This document shows, in pieces, positions 1-6,502 of a DNA stretch of 6,502 bases (within the stretch, counting starts at the first letter, position 1; the number at the start of each line of letters is the position of its first letter). The stretch comes from Candidatus Tectimicrobiota bacterium (GTDB lineage Bacteria; UBA8248). The position numbers were made by a program, and so were the translations under genes. The stretch lies in contig JACPCT010000308.1 of the NCBI GenBank assembly GCA_016184445.1, forward strand, positions 1 to 6,502, read 5' to 3'. Below the pieces are notes generated by a model. That model made no database searches. It was not told the origin of the DNA and saw only the letters and a program-made list of their open reading frames with translations.

Positions 1-738
1 GGCGGCCGTTCCCTCCCGCTTGTCGGCGGTGGTCATGAGGCAGCTCTGGGCCAGGCGCTCGACGAGCATCCCGGCGTCCGGGCCGTGCTGGGCCCGGGCG
101 TTGAGAGCGATCTTGGCGAGGCGGACGGCCAGGGGGCCCTTGGCGAGAATCCTCCTCGCCATGGCGCGGGCGGCGGGGAGGAGCTCGGCGTGGGGCACCA
201 CCTGGTTCACGAGGCCGATGCGGAGGGCCTCCCGGGCGTCGATGACGTCGCCGGTCAGGACGAGCTCCTTGGCCTTCCCCAGCCCCACGAGGCTCACGAG
301 GCGCTGGGTGCCCCCGGCGCCGGGGATGATGCCCAGGTTCACCTCGGGCTGGCCGAAGCGGGCCTGCTCGCTCGCGATGCGGAGGTCGCAGGCGAGGGCC
401 AGCTCGCAGCCCCCGCCCAGGGCGAAGCCGTTGACGGCGGCGATGAGGGGCTTCTCGGCCGCCTCGATGCGCATGAGGGCGCGCGAGGGGGGGGCGGCCA
501 GGCCGTCGAGCAGGGTGCGCTCCTGGATCTGGCGGATGTCGGAGCCGGCGGCGAAGGCCTTGTCGCCCGCCCCGGTGATGACGATGACGCCCGCGGCCCC
601 GTCCCCCTCCAGCTCCCCGACGGCCCGGGCCAGCTCCTCCCAGGTCCTGGGGTCGAGGGCGTTGCGCACCTCGGGGCGGTTGATGGTGAGGAGGGCGACG
701 CCCTCGGAGATCTCGACGAGCAGGTTGTCGAAGGGCAC
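1..738 (-). CDS. Enoyl-CoA hydratase/isomerase (crotonase) family protein, C-terminus cut by window edge
   Basis: The reverse strand reads 246 codons without a stop from a GTG at 738-736, which is preceded by GGAGGAG (750-744) with a 5-nt spacer. The protein is a typical crotonase. It has an N-terminal core with TINRPEVRNAL near residues 18-28 and the oxyanion-hole segment FAAGSDI at 62-68. The signature IAAVNGFALGGGCELALACD (99-118) and FGQPEVNLGIIPGAGGTQR (128-146) follow. Glu112 and Glu132 match in context and 20-residue spacing the two catalytic glutamates of rat mitochondrial enoyl-CoA hydratase (Glu144/Glu164). Hydration of trans-2-enoyl-CoA in cytosolic fatty-acid or related beta-oxidation is therefore plausible. 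Family members are about 255-262 residues, so only some 10-15 C-terminal residues should be missing; the visible end (DKREGTAA) fits the usual late EG-x-AF motif. Crotonases vary in substrate, so the exact reaction is inferred. The gene is divergent from groESL. No convincing minus-strand promoter was found. Confidence 0.93.
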   Translation of the reverse strand, partial: MPFDNLLVEISEGVALLTINRPEVRNALDPRTWEELARAVGELEGDGAAGVIVITGAGDKAFAAGSDIRQIQERTLLDGLAAPPSRALMRIEAAEKPLIAAVNGFALGGGCELALACDLRIASEQARFGQPEVNLGIIPGAGGTQRLVSLVGLGKAKELVLTGDVIDAREALRIGLVNQVVPHAELLPAARAMARRILAKGPLAVRLAKIALNARAQHGPDAGMLVERLAQSCLMTTADKREGTAA

Positions 739-1066
739 GGGGGCTCCTCCCTGGACGCGGATTAAGAAGAAGGCGGGGCGGCGGCTGCTTGGGGCCGCCC
801 GGGGATGATCGAGGAGGAGAAGATAGCGCAGGGGCCGGGGGGAGTCACCCGGCCGGGGGGGTCTCCGGGCGGGGGCCGCCCGGGCGGGAGGGCTCTCCGG
901 GAGGGGGAGGCGGCCATCCCGGATCTGGCAGCCTCGATTGGCAAAAAGTCAAGGCTGGATTGACAAAACGGCAAGGCGCTGAAATTAAAATTTTACGGTG
1001 AATGCGGGCATAATTTCGATATGAGACATCTTTTTGGATGCGCCGCCGCAGCCCGTGCATTATTTG
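739..1066. other. Divergent intergenic region, GC-rich half with hairpins then an AT-rich part
   Basis: No credible gene is seen here. Positions 739-930 are extremely G/C-rich and asymmetric (G-rich on the plus strand), with short perfect palindromes such as CCCGGCCGGG (848-857) and the hairpin at 865-883; this would be the untranslated leader of the crotonase gene. From about 935 the sequence turns AT-rich. There are -35-like hexamers on the plus strand (TTGACA at 960-965; TTGGCA at 938-943), but none has a good -10 at 16-18 nt: the best, TAAAAT at 986-991, is 20 nt from TTGACA. Open frames of about 70 codons across this stretch have no ribosome site or recognisable protein character. Confidence 0.6.
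865..883. other. Perfect 8-bp GC hairpin in the crotonase leader
   Basis: CCGGGCGG (865-872) and CCGCCCGG (876-883) are exact reverse complements around a 3-nt GGG loop. There is no T-run on either side, so it is not a conventional intrinsic terminator. It lies about 127 bp upstream of the crotonase GTG, where it would be in the mRNA leader if transcription starts in the AT-rich island. Its role is unknown. Confidence 0.5.
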
Positions 1067-1093
1067 TTAGCAATTTGCCGCATCGAGTGCTAA
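1067..1093 (+). promoter_or_regulatory. CIRCE element (HrcA operator) upstream of groESL
   Basis: TTAGCAATT (1067-1075), a 9-nt spacer (1076-1084) and GAGTGCTAA (1085-1093) match the CIRCE inverted repeat TTAGCACTC-N9-GAGTGCTAA. The right arm is perfect; the left arm has 7 of 9 matches. CIRCE is bound by the repressor HrcA, whose activity depends on GroEL, giving feedback control of the operon. The site ends 7 nt before the -35 hexamer at 1101. This is upstream of its commonest position, which overlaps or follows the start site, but still within reach of RNA polymerase. It would also lie upstream of any minus-strand transcript of the crotonase gene. No hrcA gene is in the window. Confidence 0.85.
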
Positions 1094-1100
1094 TTTTCTG

Positions 1101-1129
1101 TTGACATCCGCGACCCATTCCCTTATATA
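1101..1129 (+). promoter_or_regulatory. Sigma70-type promoter of groESL
   Basis: TTGACA (1101-1106) is a perfect -35. TATATA (1124-1129, inside a TA-repeat running to about 1131) is the -10, with an ideal 17-nt spacer. Transcription should start near 1136. The promoter sits in the only strongly AT-rich stretch before groES and directly follows the CIRCE element, as expected for a repressed housekeeping promoter. No good sigma32 promoter was seen. Confidence 0.8.
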
Positions 1130-1135
1130 TATGAG

Positions 1136-1364
1136 CGATGAAACTAAGGTAAATTTGAGTGTTAAGGACTAATATTCCGTGGAAATCATCTGCCGGGCGG
1201 TCTTTCGCGGGACACCCCAGCGCTAGCGGATAGGGACAGCCAACTGAGGGCGCGCGGGCCGTTGGGCCCGGCCGCCCTTGCGTGAGCAACGGAAGGTCCG
1301 GTCTTCGGGTGGTTCGGGAGAGGGAAGCTTCGGAGCAAGCGGGAGCGATCGAAGGAGGAGCACG
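1136..1364 (+). other. Long structured 5' leader of groESL mRNA
   Basis: From the predicted start near 1136 to the groES ATG is about 229 nt, long for a groES leader. It starts AT-rich and includes GAGTGTTAA (1157-1165), one mismatch from a CIRCE half-site but without a partner arm. It then becomes GC-rich with a strong hairpin at 1248-1277. Further small stems can be drawn near 1289-1345, including CTTCG/CGAAG just before the Shine-Dalgarno. I do not recognise a known riboswitch or RNA thermometer class. There is no FourU run and no obvious sequence pairing fully with the ribosome site. A temperature-sensing or mRNA-stability role is only a possibility. Confidence 0.5.
1248..1277 (+). other. 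Strong GC-rich hairpin in the groES leader
   Basis: GGGCG (1248-1252) pairs with CGCCC (1273-1277). Inside it GGGCC (1256-1260) pairs with GGCCC (1265-1269) around the loop GTTG, with two more pairs across small bulges. No U-tract follows (the next bases are TTGCGTGAG), so termination is unlikely. It lies about 90 nt before the groES start. Confidence 0.55.
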
Positions 1365-1667
1365 ATGGCGAAGGTGAAGACGAAGGTTCAGCCCCTGCAG
1401 GACCGCATCCTGGTCAAGCGCCTCGATGCGGAGGAGGAGAAGGTGGGCGGCATCATCATCCCCGACACGGCCAAGGAGAAGCCCCAGGAGGGCGAGGTGG
1501 TGGCCGTGGGCCCGGGCAAGGTGACCGACGACGGCAAGCGGCAGCCGGTCGGGGTGAAGGAGGGCGACAAGATCCTCTTCGCCAAGTACGCGGGCACCGA
1601 AGTGAAGATCGATGGCGAGGACTTTCTGGTCATGCGCGAGGACGACGTCCTGGCTGTCCTGCGCTAG
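1365..1667 (+). CDS. groES: Co-chaperonin GroES (Hsp10/Cpn10)
   Basis: This encodes a 100-residue protein of normal GroES length. It forms the seven-subunit lid that closes the GroEL cavity in the cytoplasm during ATP-driven protein folding. The N-terminal [18 protein letters not shown], the mobile loop with GGIIIPD (residues 28-34, the hydrophobic tripeptide III that contacts GroEL), [11 protein letters not shown] (42-52), [18 protein letters not shown] (67-84) and the C-terminal DDVLAVLR are all family hallmarks. The ATG at 1365 is fixed by a consensus Shine-Dalgarno AAGGAGG (1352-1358) with a 6-nt spacer; the open frame continues upstream to a TTG at 1278, but that extension is not GroES-like. 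groEL follows after 75 nt in the same operon, under the CIRCE-controlled promoter. Confidence 0.97.
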   Translation: MAKVKTKVQPLQDRILVKRLDAEEEKVGGIIIPDTAKEKPQEGEVVAVGPGKVTDDGKRQPVGVKEGDKILFAKYAGTEVKIDGEDFLVMREDDVLAVLR

Positions 1668-3525
<1,858 letters not shown>

Positions 3526-3543
3526 GGCCCTCCGGAGGCGACG

Positions 3544-3777
3544 ATGGCCAGCGTGATCGCCGAGATCGAGGAGAAGTTCCGGTCCCTGAGCGACGGGGAG
3601 AAGGCGGAGGTGCTCCGCTCCCTCCTCGCCGAGCTGGACGGGCCGGCCGACGCCGGCGCCGAGGGCGCGTGGCTGGAGGAGGCGAGGAAGCGCCACCGCG
3701 AGCTGGCCGAGGGCAAGGCGGAGCCCGTCCCCGCCGGCCGCGTGTTTGAGAATCTCCGTTCGAGAATTCCGTCCTAG
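3544..3777 (+). CDS. Addiction-module antitoxin-like protein (unstable antitoxin, RelB-like family)
   Basis: This is a 77-residue acidic, helical protein. Its layout matches the 'putative addiction module component' family (TIGR02574/Unstab_antitox): an N-terminal helix followed by LSDGEKAEVLRSLLAELD (residues 13-30), an acidic stretch, AWLEEARKRHRELAEGKAEP, and the closing VFENLRSRI. Such proteins usually neutralise a ParE/RelE-type toxin encoded directly downstream and repress their own operon. The ATG at 3544 has GGAGG (3534-3538) 5 nt upstream; the open frame extends back to a GTG at 3505, but that lies at the predicted transcript start and inside the stem-loop. No toxin gene follows: only 110 nt separate its stop from the tonB-like gene, and they hold another promoter. 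The last dozen codons use A/T-ending triplets (TTT, AAT, CGT, ATT) unlike the rest. The function as an antitoxin is inferred from family resemblance. Confidence 0.75.
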   Translation: MASVIAEIEEKFRSLSDGEKAEVLRSLLAELDGPADAGAEGAWLEEARKRHRELAEGKAEPVPAGRVFENLRSRIPS

Positions 3778-3807
3778 AACTCTCTTTTACCTCTACCCCT
3801 CCCCCCC

Positions 3808-3866
3808 GCCTTGCCGCCCCCGCCCGCCGGGCCTAAAATGGCTGCGTGGGGCGGGGTTTCCGCCCC
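3808..3866 (+). repeat. Direct repeat copy 2: promoter plus 5' stem-loop module
   Basis: This is the second copy of the 59-bp module, offset 341 bp from copy 1, with the same -35/-10 pair and the same stem-loop (GGGGCGG 3848-3854, loop GGTTT, CCGCCCC 3860-3866). It is preceded by a pyrimidine-rich tract (3779-3810). The sequence diverges from copy 1 immediately after the stem-loop: the leader here runs to the tonB-like start at 3888. Confidence 0.9.
3811..3839 (+). promoter_or_regulatory. Predicted sigma70-type promoter of the tonB-like gene
   Basis: TTGCCG (3811-3816), a 17-nt spacer and TAAAAT (3834-3839) are identical to the promoter in copy 1. The start site is predicted near 3846, giving a roughly 42-nt leader that begins with the stem-loop. 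A GTG in frame with the gene occurs at 3846, but it would be the first bases of the message and is not a likely translation start. Confidence 0.65.
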
Positions 3867-3887
3867 TTGCCGCTGAGGCGGGACGCG

Positions 3888-4958
3888 ATGACGAGGCGCT
3901 CCCCGGGGGTCGGTCTCCCCCTGCTGATCTCCCTCCTGCTCCACCTCCTGGCCTTCGCCGCCTTCAGCCTCCAGGCGCTCTGGCCGGCCCAGGTGGCGGC
4001 CCGGTCCCCCGTCTTCCGGGTGGTCTCGGTCGAGCTCCCCAAGCCCAAGGAGGAGCCGCCCGAGAACCCCGAGAGCCGCCTCCTCGCCGACGCCAACCGG
4101 CGCGAGAGCGGCCAGGCGAGGCCTGGCCCCGAGCCCCGGCTCCGCCGGGAGGCGGAGGACAAGGTGCCCGCCCGCCAGGGCCTCCCCCAGGAGCAGGTGG
4201 CCGCGCTGCCCCCGCCGCCGCCCTCCCCTCCGCTGCCCCCGGTGCGGGCCGTCCCCCCCGCGCCCCCGTCCCCTCCCGAGCCGAAGAAGGAGGAGGTGAA
4301 GAAACCCGAGCCGGAGAAGAAGCCGCCCCAGGTGGTCCGGCCCCCCAGCCCGCGCCCCGCCCCGCGCCAGGAGCAGGCGAGGGTGGAGCTCCAGAGGAAG
4401 GAACCCCCCCAGAAGAAGCCGGAGGAGAAGAGGCCCGAGCCCAGGCGGGAGCCCCCCAAGCCCCCCCAGCAGGCCCGGCCGCCCGCCCCCCCGCGGGACC
4501 CCCTCGCCCCGTTCCGGGTCCGGCCCCGGGGCCGCCCCGACGCGCCCAACCTCAACCTCTCGGACGAGGACGCGGACCGGATCGCCCGCGCCTCCCTCGA
4601 TAAGGATCTCAAGCGCGAGGAAGCGGGCGAGGCCATCTCGCTCGACACGCGGGACTTCCGCTTCGCCTCCTACTTCGCCCACATCAAGGAGCGCATCCAG
4701 AACCACTGGAGCTGGCCCCGCGAGGCGCGCGACTACGCCGGCAAGCTCGTGCTGCGCTTCATCCTCTCCGAGGACGGGAGGCTCCGGAAGGTGGAGCTCC
4801 TCTCCTCCTCGGGCTACCGCATCCTGGACGACGAGGCCATGTCGGCCGTCGCCAAGGCGGCCCCCTTCAGGCCCTTCCCGCCCGGCCTGGGCCGCAAGAT
4901 GCTCAACATCGAGGGCACCTTCGTCTACGAGCACATGGGCCGCCGCCTGGTGCCGTAG
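3888..4958 (+). CDS. TonB-family energy transducer (TonB/TolA-like periplasmic-spanning protein)
   Basis: This encodes 356 residues with the three-part TonB plan. A short basic N-terminus (MTRRSPG) precedes a single inner-membrane helix at about residues 10-31. That helix carries Ser15-x3-His19, the SxxxH motif through which TonB couples to the ExbB/ExbD proton channel. Residues from about 50 to 220 form a long Pro/Lys/Glu-rich linker with many PEPKK- and PPPSPP-like runs, able to span the periplasm. The C-terminal domain (about 253-356) has YFAHIKERIQNHWSWP, GKLVLRFILSEDGRLRKVEL, SSSGYRILDDEAMSAVAKAAPF and a final beta-strand, typical of the TonB C-terminal fold that binds TonB boxes of outer-membrane transporters. 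The ATG at 3888 follows GAGGCGGGA and begins just before the membrane helix. No exbB, exbD or receptor gene is in the window, so the partner and cargo are unknown. TolA is an alternative, but the C-domain pattern favours TonB. Confidence 0.88.
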   Translation: MTRRSPGVGLPLLISLLLHLLAFAAFSLQALWPAQVAARSPVFRVVSVELPKPKEEPPENPESRLLADANRRESGQARPGPEPRLRREAEDKVPARQGLPQEQVAALPPPPPSPPLPPVRAVPPAPPSPPEPKKEEVKKPEPEKKPPQVVRPPSPRPAPRQEQARVELQRKEPPQKKPEEKRPEPRREPPKPPQQARPPAPPRDPLAPFRVRPRGRPDAPNLNLSDEDADRIARASLDKDLKREEAGEAISLDTRDFRFASYFAHIKERIQNHWSWPREARDYAGKLVLRFILSEDGRLRKVELLSSSGYRILDDEAMSAVAKAAPFRPFPPGLGRKMLNIEGTFVYEHMGRRLVP

Positions 4959-4971
4959 GGGGAGGGAGGTG

Positions 4972-5000
4972 TTGACACTCTCTTTCGCTTTTTGTACTAT
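4972..5000 (+). promoter_or_regulatory. Sigma70-type promoter of the DNA methyltransferase gene
   Basis: TTGACA (4972-4977), a 17-nt spacer and TACTAT (4995-5000, 4 of 6) make a near-ideal promoter in an abruptly AT-richer stretch. The small palindrome GTGTTGACAC (4969-4978) overlaps the -35. Transcription is predicted near 5007, leaving a leader of about 56 nt. Confidence 0.75.
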
Positions 5001-5024
5001 GTCTTCACCTGAAACATGACATTG

Positions 5025-5043
5025 CGTAAATCAAGTTCTTACG
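5025..5043 (+). promoter_or_regulatory. Short inverted repeat in the methyltransferase leader, possible operator
   Basis: CGTAA (5025-5029) and TTACG (5039-5043) flank a 9-nt spacer, about 18-36 nt after the predicted transcription start and 19 nt before the GTG. Restriction-modification operons are often autoregulated by the methyltransferase or a controller protein at such sites, but arms this short can arise by chance. Confidence 0.3.
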
Positions 5044-5062
5044 GAAACAAGAGAGGGATGGG

Positions 5063-6388
5063 GTGAAAGGCTTCGTGCCGACGCCAGAGGCCACCGTCGA
5101 TGCAATGGTGGAGCGCCTCTTTCGAAAGAGTCCTCCGCGCAGGGGGTCGCGCCTCCTTGATCCGGGATGCGGACACGGGGCCTTCATCGAAGGGGTCTTT
5201 CGCTGGTGCCGCCGCCACGGAGCCCCACGGCCCGAGATTGCCGGGATCGAAATGGACCCCGGGAAAATCAGGGAGGCGAAGAGAAGCTTCCGGGGCGAAT
5301 CGGGTCTAGAGTCCTTTGACTACATCGTGGGGAATCCGCCCTACGTCGCGATCGAAAAACTGAGCGAGGATGAGCGCGCCCGCTACCGGAGGCTGTTCAA
5401 CACGGCGCGGGGCCGCCTCGACCTGTATTTGCTCTTCTGGGAACGCGCTCTCGGGCTTCTCCGCCCGGGGGGGCGGCTCGTGTTCATCACGCCCGAGAAG
5501 TTTGCCTATGTCGAAACTGCGCGCCCTCTCCGGGAGATACTTTCCCAGTTTCAGGTTGAGGAGATATTCTTCGCGCCAGAAAATACGTTTCCCGGCCTTA
5601 CGACCTATCCGACGGTCACGACGGTTGGGAATCGAATGCCATCGAAGGCAACGGTCATCGAGACCAGGAATGGTGAGCGGAAATCGGTTCGCCTGCCCCA
5701 GGGCGGTGGGTCGTGGCAACCCATAATTCATGGAGCAGTCGAACTCCGCGGCGGCCGGACGCTTGAGGATTTGGCGCTACGCGTGAGTTGCGGAGTGGCC
5801 ACCGGCGCTGACGGGATGTTCGTGCTGGCGGCTACCAAGCTCCCTTCGGAGTTGCAGCGGCTGTCATATCCAACCCTGGCCGGACGGGAATTGCGTCTCG
5901 GAAGGGTCCTTCCCGAGCCCTGCTGGCGGATGTTAATGCCCTACGACCAAGATGGCCGACTCTTGCCGGAAAACCGCCTCGCGGCGCTCGGAGAGTATCT
6001 GGCTCGACCCGAGGTCAGGAAGCGCCTTGAAGCCCGGACTTGTGTTCAAAGGAAGCCGTGGTACGCCTTCCACGAGACGCCGTGTCTCAAGGAAATCCTG
6101 CGCCCCAAGCTGCTCTGTAAAGACGTTACACTGGAGCCATTCTTCTGGATTGACCGCCGGGGGGACATCATCCCTCGGCACTCGGTCTACTACGTGGTGC
6201 CGCACGCGACTGATCTCCTAGAGCCGCTAGCCGAGTTTTTGAACTCAGCGGAAGCTCGCTCTTGGCTGCGATCTCATTGCCAGAGAGCGGCAAACGGCTT
6301 CCTCCGGGTACAAAGCAGCGTCCTCAAGAAGCTTCCCGTCCCTGATGACCTCGGCGTACTGGTCAAATCGCGCCCTGTCGCGGTATAG
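5063..6388 (+). CDS. Type II N6-adenine DNA methyltransferase, gamma class, TaqI-like
   Basis: This 441-residue enzyme is predicted to transfer a methyl group from S-adenosylmethionine to adenine N6 in a specific DNA site. Visible motifs in gamma-class order are: motif X FVPTPEATVDAMV (4-16), motif I LLDPGCGHGAFI (31-42), motif II GIEMDP (acidic Glu63), the catalytic motif IV FDYIVGNPPYV (NPPY 91-94), then LDLYLLFWERALGLLRPGGR and LVFITPEKF (119-147). The C-terminal half looks like a TaqI-type target-recognition domain: SCGVATGADGMFVL, YPTLAGRELRLGRV, a KPWYAFHET segment, RPKLLCKDVT, and the closing EFLNSAEARSWLR...FLRVQSSVLKKLPVP. Length is close to M.TaqI (about 420). GTG 5063 is the start: it has GAGAGGG upstream and motif X begins at once. 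No clear motif III aspartate lies between Asp65 and Asp86. Codon use is visibly less GC-biased than groEL or the tonB-like gene, suggesting acquisition. The target sequence cannot be predicted. Confidence 0.92.
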   Translation: MKGFVPTPEATVDAMVERLFRKSPPRRGSRLLDPGCGHGAFIEGVFRWCRRHGAPRPEIAGIEMDPGKIREAKRSFRGESGLESFDYIVGNPPYVAIEKLSEDERARYRRLFNTARGRLDLYLLFWERALGLLRPGGRLVFITPEKFAYVETARPLREILSQFQVEEIFFAPENTFPGLTTYPTVTTVGNRMPSKATVIETRNGERKSVRLPQGGGSWQPIIHGAVELRGGRTLEDLALRVSCGVATGADGMFVLAATKLPSELQRLSYPTLAGRELRLGRVLPEPCWRMLMPYDQDGRLLPENRLAALGEYLARPEVRKRLEARTCVQRKPWYAFHETPCLKEILRPKLLCKDVTLEPFFWIDRRGDIIPRHSVYYVVPHATDLLEPLAEFLNSAEARSWLRSHCQRAANGFLRVQSSVLKKLPVPDDLGVLVKSRPVAV

Positions 6389-6391
6389 CCC

Positions 6392-6502
6392 ATGGCGGCA
6401 AGGAGTGGCGGAGGCGCAAAGGCGAATCCTTTCGACGAAGTGGTAAACGCCATCCATGCGGCTGGTTACCACAACCATCGCCGTCTTTTTCTGGGCACGG
6501 AC
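6392..6502 (+). CDS. Start of an unidentified ORF, possible partner restriction endonuclease (partial)
   Basis: ATG 6392 opens a frame of 37 codons that reaches the window edge without a stop. Only 3 nt separate it from the methyltransferase stop, so translational coupling is likely; no good Shine-Dalgarno precedes it. The visible protein begins with a Gly/Ala-rich stretch and continues ANPFDEVVNAIHAAGYHNHR (residues 11-30), then LFLGTD. I cannot assign it to a family from so little sequence. Gene order after a stand-alone type II methyltransferase makes a cognate restriction endonuclease the leading guess, and the less GC-biased composition continues into it. Another hypothetical gene is possible. 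Confidence 0.55.
   Translation, partial: MAARSGGGAKANPFDEVVNAIHAAGYHNHRRLFLGTD

Noticed and set aside
20..808. Plus-strand open frames of 226-262 codons at the left end
   Set aside because: The minus strand here encodes a complete crotonase core with both catalytic glutamates; the plus frames are shadows.
1114..1120. CCCATTC as a sigma32-type -10 element
   Set aside because: No CTTGAA-like -35 at suitable spacing; the sigma70 pair around it is much better.
1278..1364. N-terminal extension of GroES from an upstream TTG
   Set aside because: Residues are not GroES-like, and the consensus Shine-Dalgarno at 1352-1358 fixes ATG 1365.
4200..4500. Proline/lysine-coding low-complexity stretch as a tandem DNA repeat
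   Set aside because: No regular period is seen; it is the normal flexible linker of a TonB protein.
3774..4934. Long minus-strand open frames opposite the tonB-like gene
   Set aside because: They are Gly/Leu/Arg-rich mirror images of the proline-rich linker, with no domain character; the plus-strand product has a full TonB architecture.

Overview
The window comes from a very GC-rich, diderm (Gram-negative) bacterium. Most genes have third codon positions that are almost all G or C, and a TonB-type energy transducer implies an outer membrane. The groESL operon carries a CIRCE element, so HrcA-type heat-shock repression is expected. No marker here fixes the phylum. The GroEL and TonB sequences resemble those of uncultivated, high-GC, proteobacteria-like lineages, but that is only an impression.

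Layout. Positions 1-738 (minus strand) hold an enoyl-CoA hydratase/crotonase cut by the left window edge. Positions 739-1364 are a divergent intergenic region. Its first part is GC-rich, followed by an AT-rich island with a CIRCE operator (1067-1093) and a well-formed sigma70 promoter (1101-1129). A long, hairpin-rich groES leader fills the rest. groES (1365-1667) and groEL (from 1743) follow, separated by a 75-nt spacer with a perfect 10-bp hairpin. The groEL frame loses its normal Gly-Met tail through an apparent one-base deletion in a G run near 3356-3360. The canonical stop would be at 3374-3376, and a strong intrinsic terminator lies at 3426-3459.

A 59-bp module (promoter plus a stem-loop at the predicted 5' end of the transcript) occurs twice with only two differences, at 3467-3525 and 3808-3866. 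Copy 1 drives a small gene (3544-3777) of the unstable-antitoxin/RelB-like 'addiction module' family that has no toxin beside it. Copy 2 drives a TonB-family protein (3888-4958) that keeps the SxxxH energy-coupling motif but has no exbB/exbD in the window.

From about 4970 the composition changes to less GC-biased DNA. A near-consensus promoter (4972-5000) drives a complete gamma-class (TaqI-like) N6-adenine DNA methyltransferase (5063-6388). Three bases after its stop a second frame opens (6392) and runs off the right edge; by position it is probably the partner restriction enzyme. This looks like an acquired restriction-modification locus next to core genes.

Functionally the window is a chaperonin operon flanked by metabolic and envelope genes, with a likely defence locus at the right. 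I do not see clear evidence of a wholly new system. The points most worth a second look are the groEL 3' frameshift, the duplicated promoter/stem-loop module, the toxin-less antitoxin, and the methyltransferase that lacks a recognisable motif III aspartate.
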